From Psococerastis gibbosa (taxonomy: Eukaryota > Arthropoda > Insecta > Psocodea > Psocidae): 64,000 nt of DNA. The stretch covers positions 6,132,855-6,196,854 of the forward strand of contig OZ020491.1 in assembly GCA_963971405.1 (NCBI GenBank). The letters run 5' to 3'. Positions 22,851-32,522 of this stretch are shown piece by piece. The notes beneath the pieces are model-generated. The model was given only the letters and a program-made list of their open reading frames with translations, did no database searches and had not been told where the DNA came from. Each line of letters begins with the position of its first letter. The stretch's first letter is position 1. Position numbers and translations under genes: made by a program.

Positions 22851-23204
22851 GTACCAATACTGCATTCCTGACTGTTGACGGTTCGTTTCTCGCTATTCTG
22901 TATCTTTTATTATTAAACAATGAAACGTATGCAGGTTAATCCTAAGTATAGGCCTACAAGAAGTAATCAGTCAGACTCGGTAATTGAAAGTACGTGTTTA
23001 GGTCAGTAACCAGCAGGTGTGGTACCTACGAGTAGGTATGTTGTTCACTGGAGAATCCGATTACTGTCTGTAGGTACAGGTATCACTTCACTATGGAAAG
23101 TGTGTGAAAAAAGGTACAAATGTCGCAACTCTAAGAGAATGAGATGCATCCTGCAATGAATCCTGCATTCCTATATAGCCTGCAGTGCTAAGCTACAATA
23201 GGTC

Positions 23205-23890
23205 GCATCCCCCTTGATAGTTTGGCTCTGGGGAAAAAGTAAAAAAAAAACTACATTTTCATGAAAAATGACTAAAAAATATAAATAATTAATTAATTAA
23301 TTAATATTAACTTTATTTTAACTTAAGGTACAAAGATATACAGTATATCAAAAGAGTAACATGATGTTATACCTTAAGCAAGACAGCGTTACATTCACAC
23401 TCATATATAGTACTCATGCACACAAGCATTCAAAATCACAGATTCAGACGTACATATTTTTTTCTGCGGAACCCTTCCACCGATGCTTTCTTACTTCAGG
23501 TATATGTTTTAGGTGTTAAATAGAGTAACAAAAATGAACCGGTTTCTTTCCGAACAAAGATTCGGTTTTGAAGAAAAAATTAGATTTTGAAGAAATTATG
23601 AATAATTCATGTCCCAGCATATCGCAGTATAGCGCAGCATATCCTGCCAGTATTACTGTGTTGTATCGTATTATATTGGTCTGCCCATTCTTGACTAAGC
23701 AATCGTCCCATCGATCAATTCAGTGCTTTGGGATAGGGAAACTGGACATTTAGTCCTAAGCCGAAATTTAACCCTAAGAGAAGTATTTACATAGGAACTA
23801 TTACAGTCCCTATTCTAATTGATAAATAGGAAAGTATATGTACGGGCTCACTTGTACCGGTTCTCCAACATAGGCGGATTGCTTTTGAAA
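23205..23890 (+). repeat. Rep1 3' portion, diverged
   Basis: Shares CCCCTTGATAGTTTG, AAAAATGACTAAAAAATA, TTCTGCGGAACCCTTCCACCG and the final TTGTACCGGTTCT with full Rep1 copies, but has internal insertions such as a TTAA repeat near 23290. Confidence 0.6.
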
Positions 23891-23919
23891 GTAGCTTGTC
23901 GTTGACTGGTGATATGGAT

Positions 23920-24070
23920 CAGGGACGGATCCAGTCCATTTGGGGGGTAGTTGCAGGTCAAAATAGGAAAAAAATGTGTATTATCGATTAAATAGAGCGT
24001 AATAAATTTATAAATTGACCTACAATAGAGTTACCTCCCCTGCCCCCCCCCCCCCCCGTATCCGTCCATG
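23920..24070. mobile_element. 151-bp hAT MITE (CGGATCCA ends)
   Basis: Ends CAGGGACGGATCCAG and, inverted, CATGGACGGATAC. It is flanked by perfect 8-bp target duplications, ATATGGAT, at 23912-23919 and 24071-24078. A G run lies inside the left end and a C run inside the right end. Confidence 0.93.
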
Positions 24071-24071
24071 A

Positions 24072-24597
24072 TATGGATAGTGGGTTTGTTTGTGTATAAC
24101 TAGTGTTGAGTTGAGCGTAGCAAAAATATAATATCAATCATTATCAATCAATCAATATCACTCACAAATTGACCAATATAGGCATGCAATAATGAATCCA
24201 TTGATAACGTCAAACACAAAATCGAAGCCTCAATAACCCAGCCCAATCTTCTGAATGGATCGAAGATTGGGGAACAGGCGAATAATGCGAGCCTTGACCC
24301 GTGGGGGGCTATTCCTTTGTGTCAGGTGGCAGTGCACGGGTCAAATTTGGCCCGCCTTGGGTCAAACGTGAGCCAAAGTTGGCAGCGGCAGATTTATGGG
24401 ACGTCAGGCATGTGCTGGATTCTCTAACAGATCGCATGTTATTACTGATTACCAGTGGTTATTCAAGGCCCAGACTCTGAGATCCTATACTCTAAGCAAG
24501 TCAGTACCCTTATACGTTGCAAGAAAGTCAGAGGTGCCGGATCACTGGTCCCAGGAATCACGGGCCCCGGGAATCGACTTCGATAGCAAGGTGGCAG
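24072..24597. other. unassigned spacer with short ATCA repeats
   Basis: An AATC/ATCA-rich run is at about 24135-24165. No gene is recognised in the open frames around 24400-24700. Confidence 0.4.
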
Positions 24598-24735
24598 CGT
24601 CCTTGTACTAGTGCGAGTCTCTACAAGCCATGCGTTCGGAGACGTGTCGTAACTCAAAACGGGTGCTAACTTACAGAAGCGACTGAAGAGGTCAATCGGA
24701 TACATTCATTAAATTGTTTGCATGCAATTAATCTT
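24598..24735. repeat. R2 interspersed repeat, copy 2
   Basis: Contains GTGCGAGTCTCTACAAGCC, GGAGACGTGTCGTAACTC and ATACATTCATTAAATTGTTT, matching the copy at 18505. Confidence 0.7.
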
Positions 24736-24805
24736 GTTAATAAAAATAAAAATAAAAAACAAAAACCCGGGAAAGTGAGGGGACTTTCAAAATGTTGCTC
24801 CAGGC

Positions 24806-25060
24806 AGTGCCGGATTAACCCATAGGCACTTGGGGCACAGGCCCACGACCCCCACAATAATGCCTAAAATTCCGGCCCCCACAAACGAGATTAAAAATAA
24901 AAAAATTAAAAAAAAGTTATGAGTTAAATAAATAAATAAATAAATAAATATTGACTTTTTTTGTTCTATTGCTAAGCCAACCGGAGTTAGGGCTGTAAGC
25001 CCTCTCTTACAGCCCGGGACCGCCTGCTTTACATGCCCTCCGAAGCATGGCCTGAAATCC
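24806..25060. mobile_element. hAT fragment joined to a truncated SINE1
   Basis: 24806-24900 begins CAGTGCCGGATTAACCCATA and matches the inverted right end of the hAT element at 36140-36406. It then breaks off. From about 24915 a minus-strand SINE1 tail and body follow (AAATAAATATTGAC, AAGCCAACCGGAGTTAGG, GACCGCCTGCTTTACATGCC), without a full head. Confidence 0.75.
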
Positions 25061-25539
25061 TACTTCTTCTTCCTCTACCCCGTAAGTGCCGCGTGCGCAG
25101 CCTGGGAGGGGGGGGGGGTGGCCCCGAACCCAATTCCTGAACTCGCCCCGGAAATTCGAATAGTCTTAATACAATTATTGTTTCGTATAATTGGAGTTCA
25201 GCTTTAACTGTGTATCTATACTCAAAACCTGGAAGATAGGGCGGCATTCTCAGTCTTCTTTCCAGATTATTCTGGGATTCAGACACATAACAAATGATGA
25301 CAGCGATGGCCCTGAAAGATATAACCAGATGCCTATAAATCTCATGCATAATTACTCAACACAAACTAGACCTAGTTAGGCATAGGCCGGGTATTTAGGT
25401 ACACCTACGGGAAATGACACATTATTTATTATTACTCTTAAGGAATTTTTCTTTGGTCTTGTAGTAGGTACATTGCCCCTAGTAACGGAGGTAGATAGGT
25501 AGGTAGAGCTTTCTATAATTTATTTTGAAGTCTGGAATG

Positions 25540-25773
25540 TAGTGGCGGCGCTAGAAATTTTAAGGGGGGGGGGCATGAATTCTATCGGGGGGGGGGGGGG
25601 GCAATGAGAAAACAAAACATTTTTCGTTGGGAGTAAGTATAATGAAAGTAAGTAAAATGTAAAATATCTCATAAGTGGGGGGCCAGAGAAACTTTCGGGG
25701 GGGGGGGGGGCAGGGGGGCCAGAGAACTTTCGGAGGGGCCAGGCCCCCGGGCACCCCCGTAGCGCCCCTACTG
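25540..25773. mobile_element. hAT-like MITE with G/C-run interior
   Basis: Ends TAGTGGCGGCGCTAG and, inverted, CAGTAGGGGCGCTAC. The interior has four long G runs and a repeated GGGGGGCCAGAGAA...CTTTCGG block. Flanking octamers are only partly similar, so the boundary is less certain than in other copies. Confidence 0.68.
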
Positions 25774-25869
25774 CTGACGTGATGCATCGGTGATAAACTG
25801 TAGCCCAATGATTCCCATAAGTACCAGGGTCCGAAATAGAATTATATATTAATGAAATAGTATACCTAT

Positions 25870-26130
25870 ACATGGCCGTGCCCAGGGGGGTGGTCCAAGA
25901 GGTCTGGACCCCCCCCCCCTCCCGAAATGAAAGGGCTTTCCACAAATATTTAATTTTATATTTTATGGATACAATTTATCATTTTATGTAAGTAAACATA
26001 AACTTTGAAGAATTTGAATAAATTTATTTGAGTTTGAACAATGGATAGAATGGACTTTCATTAATAAATTACGATAAAATTTTTTTGATCATCCCCCCCC
26101 CCCGAAACCAAAACCTGGGCACGGCCTTGA
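25870..26130. mobile_element. hAT MITE family 1 (GGCCGTGCCCAGG ends), copy 1
   Basis: Left end CATGGCCGTGCCCAGG and inverted right end CAAGGCCGTGCCCAGG, each followed by a G/C run. The flanks GTATACCTAT and GTATATCTAT are nearly the same 10-mer. A second copy is at 35641-35896 and a one-sided fragment at 56652-56700. Confidence 0.85.
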
Positions 26131-26199
26131 GTATATCTATATGATAATTGGTAATGGTAATAATAATATATACCCCCCTGCCTTATTCAAGTCATTAGG

Positions 26200-26840
26200 A
26201 AGACCATTTAGAAGACCTATTACGGTAATTTGGGATTAATAACGTAACACCGGGGTTTATATAATACGGGGTTTATTTTTAATCCCAAATTAGAAAGGTC
26301 GTAGTAAGAACTTGGGTGGAGGGGGGTCTATCTGACGTCACGGAAGGGGAGGTAACCTCAATATTATATTTAAAACTCCATTAGTGTTGCAGAAATTTCG
26401 GGGGGGGGGGGGCCTCTGGCTACTAATAAACATTAAAATATCAGGTAGAATTTTGAAATATATAATAAACATTTTAATTAATTCTAAGGGAGAAAAGATT
26501 GAAAACTCACCAATAATATAACCGAGGATTAATTTATCAATTTGAATTTCCCGCGCATTTTGCACTCATTTGCTTATACAATTTAATAAACCCCGGTGTT
26601 ACCATCGTCATAGTAAGGCTGCAGCAGTCTTATTATAGCGGTTTAGGATTAACTTTAACACCGGAAATAGGATTACATTATTGTAAATAACCCCGCAAGG
26701 TGTCACGTGACGGTGTTAAAATAAACCCCTTAGGTGTCATTAATTCGCATTAATTCAATTGTATAAAAACAAATGAGTGCAAAACGCGCAGGAAATTAAA
26801 ATTGTTAAATTGCTACCATTCTGTAGTATTCAATTTGAAT
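26200..26840. mobile_element. cluster of Harbinger-like MITE pieces
   Basis: Repeated pieces with ACACCGGGGTTTAT, AATTTGAATTTCCCGCGCA, TTTTGCACTCATTTG and GGTAGAATTTTGAAAT occur in both orientations. They match 46440-46770 and 51165-51353. One right end is GTCATAGTAAGGCTG at 26621, followed by CAG. The pieces lie directly against the 3' side of the second gypsy element. Confidence 0.65.
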
Positions 26841-26841
26841 T

Positions 26842-28389
26842 TCACGCGCTAATTGGCGCGGCTAATTCTCCTAAATTCTTGATAAATTTTCTCAAAAATT
26901 GAACACATCCTAAAAATTGTCTCACTTGACGTGGTGTTTTCGGCTCTGACCACTTTTTAATCGCTTCCACTTTCTCTGGGTCTGGCGATAGAGTATCATT
27001 ACAAATGACATATCCTAAGAATTTCAAACGCTCTTGTAGAAATTTTGACTTTTTATAATTTATGATAAAATTATTTTCTCTTAACTTTGTTAGGACCTTG
27101 TCCAGTATTTCCCAATGCTCCTCTACTTTCTTCGTGTAAACACAAATATCATCTACAAAAAAAGCAATACCTTTAGTTCCAAGTGGTCTTAACACTTTAC
27201 TAATGGTTTTGTGCCATTCATGAGGTACTGTACTTATGCCTAGTGGTGCTCTAGTGTACTCCCACTTTGACGAAATCGTGAAACTTGTATACTTTTGACT
27301 GTCCGGATGAATAGGGAGAGAAAAATAAGCTTCTTTTAGGTCAATCAAACTCAGAATACAAGCTCCTTGTATACCTTCAATTACCTGATTCAGGTCCGGT
27401 GAAACACTCGTCTGTGGTCTTATTCTAGCGTTTAACGCTCTGAAGTCATTAATCAAGCGCTCTTTTTGGCGCGTATGATCAATATACATAAAGGCTGGTG
27501 TGTTCCATTCCGAATTACTTTCTACCAGCACTCCTTGAGCCTGAAGTCTCTTGCATTCCCACTCAGCTTTCTCTTCAAGAGCAGGAGGTAGCCTATACTG
27601 TCTTATTTGCACTGGTGGTAACGTTTCATCCACGTAAATCCTTAGAACGCCCGCTTCTGTAACTCCTGATGAATTCTTAAACCTCTCTTGCCACTCATTT
27701 AATCTGATCGCCGCTGCTTCCTTCATTGCCGGTGTTAGGCAGGGATGAGTGAAATCTGCTGGCACATACTTTTCCAAAACTTGAGAGCTTTCTGTAAATA
27801 ACTTTGCCTCTTCTTCTAACTCTGCTAATCCTATCTCGTCAACTGACAATTCATTCTGCGAGCATAGCGGAATCCTTTCAGGTTTTTCATTGTTATCATC
27901 CGAATCTAGCGTAAGGACTCTGTCAGCTACCCGAATCGACGCCTTTAACTGAGTTAACGTATCCATCCCAATTATGAATGGGTGCCTCAGACCTTTTATA
28001 AGGCAAACAGACTGTTTGACTTTCTTTGATCCAATCTTCAGATCGACCCATGCCTTCCCTACTAACTCTGCTGTAGTATTGTCGGCTAATTTCACACTTC
28101 CAGTGCCAGGAATAACTCTGTAGCCTTTCGCCAGTAATAAATCAAACCATTTTGCTTGAATACAACTCTTTGAACAACCCGTATCGATCATTCCCGGGAA
28201 TCTCGTGCCCCCTATATGAACTGAGATGAACATTCTCGCCTGCGGGCCTATGCATGACAATACAATACCATCATCCGACGGTGTTATTCTAGGTAACTCC
28301 TTAATGTATTCCGCAAAACAATCTTCTGCTGGACATGGTTCATTAGCCATGAAGGGTTCTGACAGTGAAGAGGCCAACTCTTCCCTCAC
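26842..28389 (-). CDS. pol part (protease and reverse transcriptase) of the second gypsy element
   Basis: The 515-residue frame carries an aspartic protease with IDTGCSKS near residue 70 and IIGMDTL further on. Reverse transcriptase follows: LINDFRALN, SLIDLKEAYFSLPI, an FVDD catalytic box in place of the commoner YxDD, LKFLGYVI and RQFLGCVQFLRKFI. It overlaps the end of gag by a few bases in another frame, an arrangement this family reads by frameshifting. It belongs to a fossil element, not a host gene. Confidence 0.88.
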   Translation of the reverse strand: MREELASSLSEPFMANEPCPAEDCFAEYIKELPRITPSDDGIVLSCIGPQARMFISVHIGGTRFPGMIDTGCSKSCIQAKWFDLLLAKGYRVIPGTGSVKLADNTTAELVGKAWVDLKIGSKKVKQSVCLIKGLRHPFIIGMDTLTQLKASIRVADRVLTLDSDDNNEKPERIPLCSQNELSVDEIGLAELEEEAKLFTESSQVLEKYVPADFTHPCLTPAMKEAAAIRLNEWQERFKNSSGVTEAGVLRIYVDETLPPVQIRQYRLPPALEEKAEWECKRLQAQGVLVESNSEWNTPAFMYIDHTRQKERLINDFRALNARIRPQTSVSPDLNQVIEGIQGACILSLIDLKEAYFSLPIHPDSQKYTSFTISSKWEYTRAPLGISTVPHEWHKTISKVLRPLGTKGIAFFVDDICVYTKKVEEHWEILDKVLTKLRENNFIINYKKSKFLQERLKFLGYVICNDTLSPDPEKVEAIKKWSEPKTPRQVRQFLGCVQFLRKFIKNLGELAAPISA

Positions 28390-29627
28390 TGTCCCCTCTT
28401 CCCGTTTCCCTGGTTGGCGTCCAACAACTTATCCACCTTTTCCGTCAATGCCAATATCGCGTCCTGCATTCGGTTCATCCTTTCTTCCGATGACATAGCT
28501 GATCCTCTCATGACATTTCTCCTTCGTCCTACGTCACCACAGCCATGACCATACACCACTCCTTTCTTACCACATCGTGTACAAAACACCCCTCTGGGTT
28601 TGGGACACTCCCTGAACAGGTGCGATGGGGATGAGCAATTGTGGCACAATAAATTCACTTCGTCTTCTTCTTCTTCATCACTACGTTCCAGAGCAAACAT
28701 TGACTGACTTGATTGGACAACTTGACTACTTCTGATAGTAGCCTCTATTGTTGAACACGCATCTTCCAGCTCTTGTAAAGACGAAAATTGCATGAATGCT
28801 AATTGGGACTGGTAGACTGGTTGCAGATTTCCTCTCGCTATATCAATAACTACTGTAGCATCCACTTTCATGCCAAGCTTTTTGACTGATCGCCTAATAT
28901 CGCTGATGAAGTCAATTGGTCGCTCTGTGATACCTTGACGTCTGCCTAATATCGCTTGTAAAGTTCTAGCCTCACCCCTGCATGGTATGTAAGCTTGAAT
29001 CAGCGCCTTCTTAGCCTTTCTCCAACTTCCCCATTGGCGCAAATGCTGCTCAAAAAACCTATCTACCGGAGCAAGCAGTATGTCACTTATTGCTGGCCAA
29101 AATTCATCTAAATCCACTCCATGCAAAACGGCTAGTTTTTCTATTCGTTCTAAGAAATCTTCAATGTCTCCTGTTCCATCAAAGACCAACTTCCTAGCAT
29201 GTGCCATGTTCAGAAAACGCATTACTTCCGGTCCCACTTGTCGTGTTAGGTCCACATTCTTGTGAAATTTCTTTACCCTCTTCTTCACTGCCATATCACC
29301 ACTGGCTCTTGATTCATCCCCGGAATCTGTACTAGACTCCTGACATCTTAGTGACCCCTTCGGTTTAGTATACCTCAAATTACTCTCCTGTTCCACATGA
29401 CCCGTTTTTTCTTTATTTTTAATACTTTTACCTTTCAGAAAACGAGTTAAGGGCAAGTCTTCATCCGAAGAGCGATGTTCCCTACTCTCGGTCTGATGAA
29501 TACCCACTTGTTCGGTATTTCCATTTTTATGTTCACTTTTACCCTCTATATGCTCTTCCTCATTGTCTTTCAATTTGTTCCTATTGGCTGCTCTTTTCTC
29601 CCTTCCGGTGCCTGACTTGTCCGTCAT
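28386..29627 (-). CDS. gag of the second gypsy element
   Basis: The 413-residue frame has a charged N-terminal region, a helical capsid-like middle (GDIEDFLERIEKL to ACSTIEATIR), and nucleocapsid-type zinc-binding motifs: CHNCSSPSHLFREC (CX2CX4HX4C) and a second CTRC-based motif. It lies directly upstream of the protease/RT frame on the same strand. The start is the most upstream ATG, just after a minus-strand leader. Confidence 0.82.
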   Translation of the reverse strand: MTDKSGTGREKRAANRNKLKDNEEEHIEGKSEHKNGNTEQVGIHQTESREHRSSDEDLPLTRFLKGKSIKNKEKTGHVEQESNLRYTKPKGSLRCQESSTDSGDESRASGDMAVKKRVKKFHKNVDLTRQVGPEVMRFLNMAHARKLVFDGTGDIEDFLERIEKLAVLHGVDLDEFWPAISDILLAPVDRFFEQHLRQWGSWRKAKKALIQAYIPCRGEARTLQAILGRRQGITERPIDFISDIRRSVKKLGMKVDATVVIDIARGNLQPVYQSQLAFMQFSSLQELEDACSTIEATIRSSQVVQSSQSMFALERSDEEEEDEVNLLCHNCSSPSHLFRECPKPRGVFCTRCGKKGVVYGHGCGDVGRRRNVMRGSAMSSEERMNRMQDAILALTEKVDKLLDANQGNGKRGQ

Positions 29628-29700
29628 TGTGAATATGACCCTTCGTACTGGGTTAATAGCACTCTATTGCTATGTATATTTCTCAAAGGTACAAAAAAAT

Positions 29701-30239
29701 AAAAAATAAAAAATTCGCTAACCTAATCAATTTCACATTTTAAAAGGGCTACGAAACACAACAAAATAATAACCCCAAATAGCTTCTTAGATAAAACACT
29801 GCTGCACTCCAATCAATAAGTGTCTATTCCTATAATGAAAGTCCAAAACTGACAATATTCAAAACAAAATATCCAATTAACCAAAGATACCAGCTCTCAC
29901 ACAGTTCGAGCTCACGCTATCCAATCACAAATCGCTAAACCTGACTCTATAGATTCATAATTTGGCCTTTCAATCCGGGGCCACAAGTTCGAAATCCAAA
30001 GCATTATCCCTTAACTGACTTTTATCCGACACTAATTGTCCATCTTCGCTAACCCAATCTTAACATAAAGTAGAAATTTTTTTTACTAAGCAATTTAAAT
30101 CCCCAGATTTGAGACAACTTACTTAATATTCCAATATAATTATAATAGTACAGTATGGGACCCAGTTCCCCTCCGCTTATCCTAAAGTTTCCAAATTTAA
30201 AACCTGCAAAGGCGAAGACAGATAACCCCATAAAAGAAA
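29701..30239. other. leader or flank of the second gypsy element
   Basis: Sequence upstream of gag on the minus strand. On that strand TGGCCCCGGATTGAA near 29980 could be a primer-binding-like site, but I cannot pair it with an LTR. No gene. Confidence 0.35.
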
Positions 30240-30605
30240 ACTACCCCCATAGTAACATAATAAACCAAACATGTTTATTGACTTACTACAAGATAGACTG
30301 GTAAAACAGTTGATATAGTATAGTATGAAAAGCATACAATATAATAATAGAAGAAACTACCTCCATAGTATCACAATAAACCAAAAATGTCTATTGACTT
30401 ACTACTGGGCACATTAGAAAAACAATTAATACCGTACTGTATTCGACGAACGCATATGATATAATAATAATAAAAAATCTACATAGTGTCATAATAAACC
30501 AGAAATGTCTATCGAGTTACTACCTAGCACACTGAAATAACAGTTAACATAGTACTGTGTATTTTACTGAAGCATACAATCTAATAATAATAATCAAAAG
30601 GTAGG
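30240..30605. repeat. three tandem units of about 116-118 bp
   Basis: The word ATAATAAACC(A/G)(A/G)A(C/A)ATGT begins at about 30258, 30374 and 30491. Each is followed by TATTGACTTACTAC-like sequence, an AGTA/TACTGTAT segment and AATAATAATA. The units are clearly diverged. Confidence 0.75.
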
Positions 30606-31142
30606 TAGGTAGGTACTCCGTGCAATGAAATATATATTAGGGTGGGTGGGTAAAATAGCTGAAATTCAAAACTTGGGTGCCATGTTATTGCATTGCACTA
30701 TTTTGTTTAAAACAGTTGAATCCATTCGAATAAATAGCTAACAGCACCTTGGCGTTCATTTTTACAGGGTCACGTGACACCTTGGGGTTTATTGCTTTCC
30801 AATTTATACGTAGTATAAGGAAAGCTTTGTGACGGTCGAAATTTTCGATTCCGAGATTTCAACGGATTTACACGTTTTAAGGTCCCAGGAACCCAAAAAA
30901 GTGGTTTTTACGAAATGTCTGTCTGTCTGTCTGTGCGTCGATTTCCGGGCAAACTACTCGGTCGATTTTGATGAAATTCGGGATGATTCGGGTTCACAAA
31001 AATCATACCTCAGGACCATTTTTTTTTATTTTGGGCTAACTCAATTTGGGGGGGTTTTATTTTCAAAAAACTTCAAAAAAAGTCTAAAAAAATTATTTCC
31101 CAAAAACGGCTCAAACGATTTCTTTTAATATAACTGCAAAGG

Positions 31143-31210
31143 CTTTCACGGCCGGAGTCGAATGAGGAACCAGTAGAATCCGGGCTGATGGGCCGTGGTC
31201 GAAGTGAAAG
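31143..31210 (+). ncRNA. hammerhead-like fold at the Penelope terminus (candidate)
   Basis: CTTTCAC (31143-31149) can pair with GTGAAAG (31204-31210). CCGGAGTC (31152-31159) can pair with GAATCCGG (31176-31183) with one mismatch. Then come CTGATG (31185-31190), a short GGCC/GGTC stem and GAA (31201-31203). This is the layout of a hammerhead ribozyme with three helices. The core is not canonical: CTGATGG instead of CTGATGA, and G at the cleavage position. Penelope-like elements are known to carry hammerheads. Activity is doubtful. Confidence 0.4.
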
Positions 31211-31538
31211 AGAACTTCCAAACGTTTCGTCAACATCTGCGGTCGACATCTTCAGTGGAACTGCGTAGACTTCTAAGATTGTATCTCGGAGGCTCAGCAG
31301 CGACTGTGAGGGCAGGAGGTTGTGCTCTGAAATTTATACTAAGATGCGGGGTGGTGGGGGGTGGAGGCGGAGTCATCCTCGCTCCTGATTGGCTCCCTAC
31401 TACCTCAACCTGATTTCCGGATGATGACCCCAGTTTCTTTGCTATAGTCTTCTTTAAGGCTGGATACCAAATTCTATTGACCTTTAATCCTTCTTCTTTC
31501 CTATTTCTTTCCTTCCGTTATTCTTCGTTCTTCTTGAT

Positions 31539-32522
31539 GTGTTGGTAACGAAGAAAGAAGACGGAACTCTGGGCCACACAGTGTATCGAAAACCGACCCA
31601 CACGGATAGATACTTGAACAAGAATTCTAACCATCATCCGAGCCAAAAACGAGCCATGATAAAGACACTCATCCACCGTGCCAACAGGATCTGCGAACCA
31701 ACATTTCTTCAACGGGAACTCAAGCACTTAGACACGGCACTGCAATCGAATGGATACAGCGCACGAGAAATAGCCCGCGCCATCCGACCCCGCATGAATA
31801 GATCCGCTCGGCAAGACGCACCCCCAAGTACTACTGGCCTACTCTGCCTTCCATTCATCAAGGGAGTCTCAGACCGTATAGGTAAACTCTTCTTACGGCA
31901 CAATGTGAAGACTATTTACAAGCCTACGAGTAAATTAAATAGTTTGTACAGATCAGCCAAAGATAGCCGGGACCCGATGACGTCAGCAGGTGTTTACAGG
32001 ATTCCGTGTTCGTGTGGAGAAGTCTATATAGGTACTACGAAACGAAGCTTAAAAACCAGGATTGATGAACATAAACGAAACTGCCGTCTTCTACAGTCGG
32101 AGAAGTCTGCAATCACTGAGCATGTTCTAACACAAACCGGTCACATAATACAATTTCAAGATGCTACAGTACTTTCTACAACTTCTTCATACCACCCTCG
32201 GTTACACAGAGAGGCTATAGAGATCCACAAGCACCCGCATAACTTCAATAGGAAAGAAGAAGGATTAAAGGTCAATAGAATTTGGTATCCAGCCTTAAAG
32301 AAGACTATAGCAAAGAAACTGGGGTCATCATCCGGAAATCAGGTTGAGGTAGTAGGGAGCCAATCAGGAGCGAGGATGACTCCGCCTCCACCCCCCACCA
32401 CCCCGCATCTTAGTATAAATTTCAGAGCACAACCTCCTGCCCTCACAGTCGCTGCTGAGCCTCCGAGATACAATCTTAGAAGTCTACGCAGTTCCACTGA
32501 AGATGTCGACCGCAGATGTTGA
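31539..32522 (+). CDS. Penelope-type polyprotein end: RT remnant plus GIY-YIG endonuclease
   Basis: The first residues (LVTKKEDGTLGHTVYRKPTH) match the last conserved part of Penelope RTs. A basic linker and then a GIY-YIG domain follow: GVYRIPCSCGEVYIG (the GIY and YIG halves with CxC between), TKRSLKTRIDEH and TEHVLTQTGH. Catalytic Tyr, Arg and His positions look present. The 3' third lies in the right inverted arm. Most of the RT is missing, so the frame is a truncated retroelement gene. The GIY-YIG enzyme would nick target DNA for target-primed reverse transcription. Confidence 0.9.
   Translation: MLVTKKEDGTLGHTVYRKPTHTDRYLNKNSNHHPSQKRAMIKTLIHRANRICEPTFLQRELKHLDTALQSNGYSAREIARAIRPRMNRSARQDAPPSTTGLLCLPFIKGVSDRIGKLFLRHNVKTIYKPTSKLNSLYRSAKDSRDPMTSAGVYRIPCSCGEVYIGTTKRSLKTRIDEHKRNCRLLQSEKSAITEHVLTQTGHIIQFQDATVLSTTSSYHPRLHREAIEIHKHPHNFNRKEEGLKVNRIWYPALKKTIAKKLGSSSGNQVEVVGSQSGARMTPPPPPTTPHLSINFRAQPPALTVAAEPPRYNLRSLRSSTEDVDRRC

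Larger units (their letters stand above)
26842..29700 (-). mobile_element. second Ty3/gypsy element, broken copy
   Basis: Gag and the first part of pol (protease and reverse transcriptase) are present on the minus strand. RNase H, integrase and a clear LTR pair are not seen, so I call it a broken copy, with at least one large loss. Both visible frames are long and open, suggesting moderate age. Its RT and gag are only distantly similar to those of the left-edge element. Confidence 0.88.

Noticed and set aside
25520-25945. Open frame with proline-rich runs
   Set aside because: The prolines come from C runs in hAT MITE ends; there is no domain and the frame crosses element boundaries.
29960-30000. 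Primer-binding site for the second gypsy element
   Set aside because: The match to a tRNA 3' end is weak and no LTR boundary supports it.
30829-31128. Frame with repeated CLSVC residues
   Set aside because: It arises from the GTCT microsatellite within Rep1 and recurs with every Rep1 copy.
31195-31413. 72-residue frame repeated identically on the opposite strand at 32339-32557
   Set aside because: It is the antisense of the Penelope inverted arms, not a duplicated gene.
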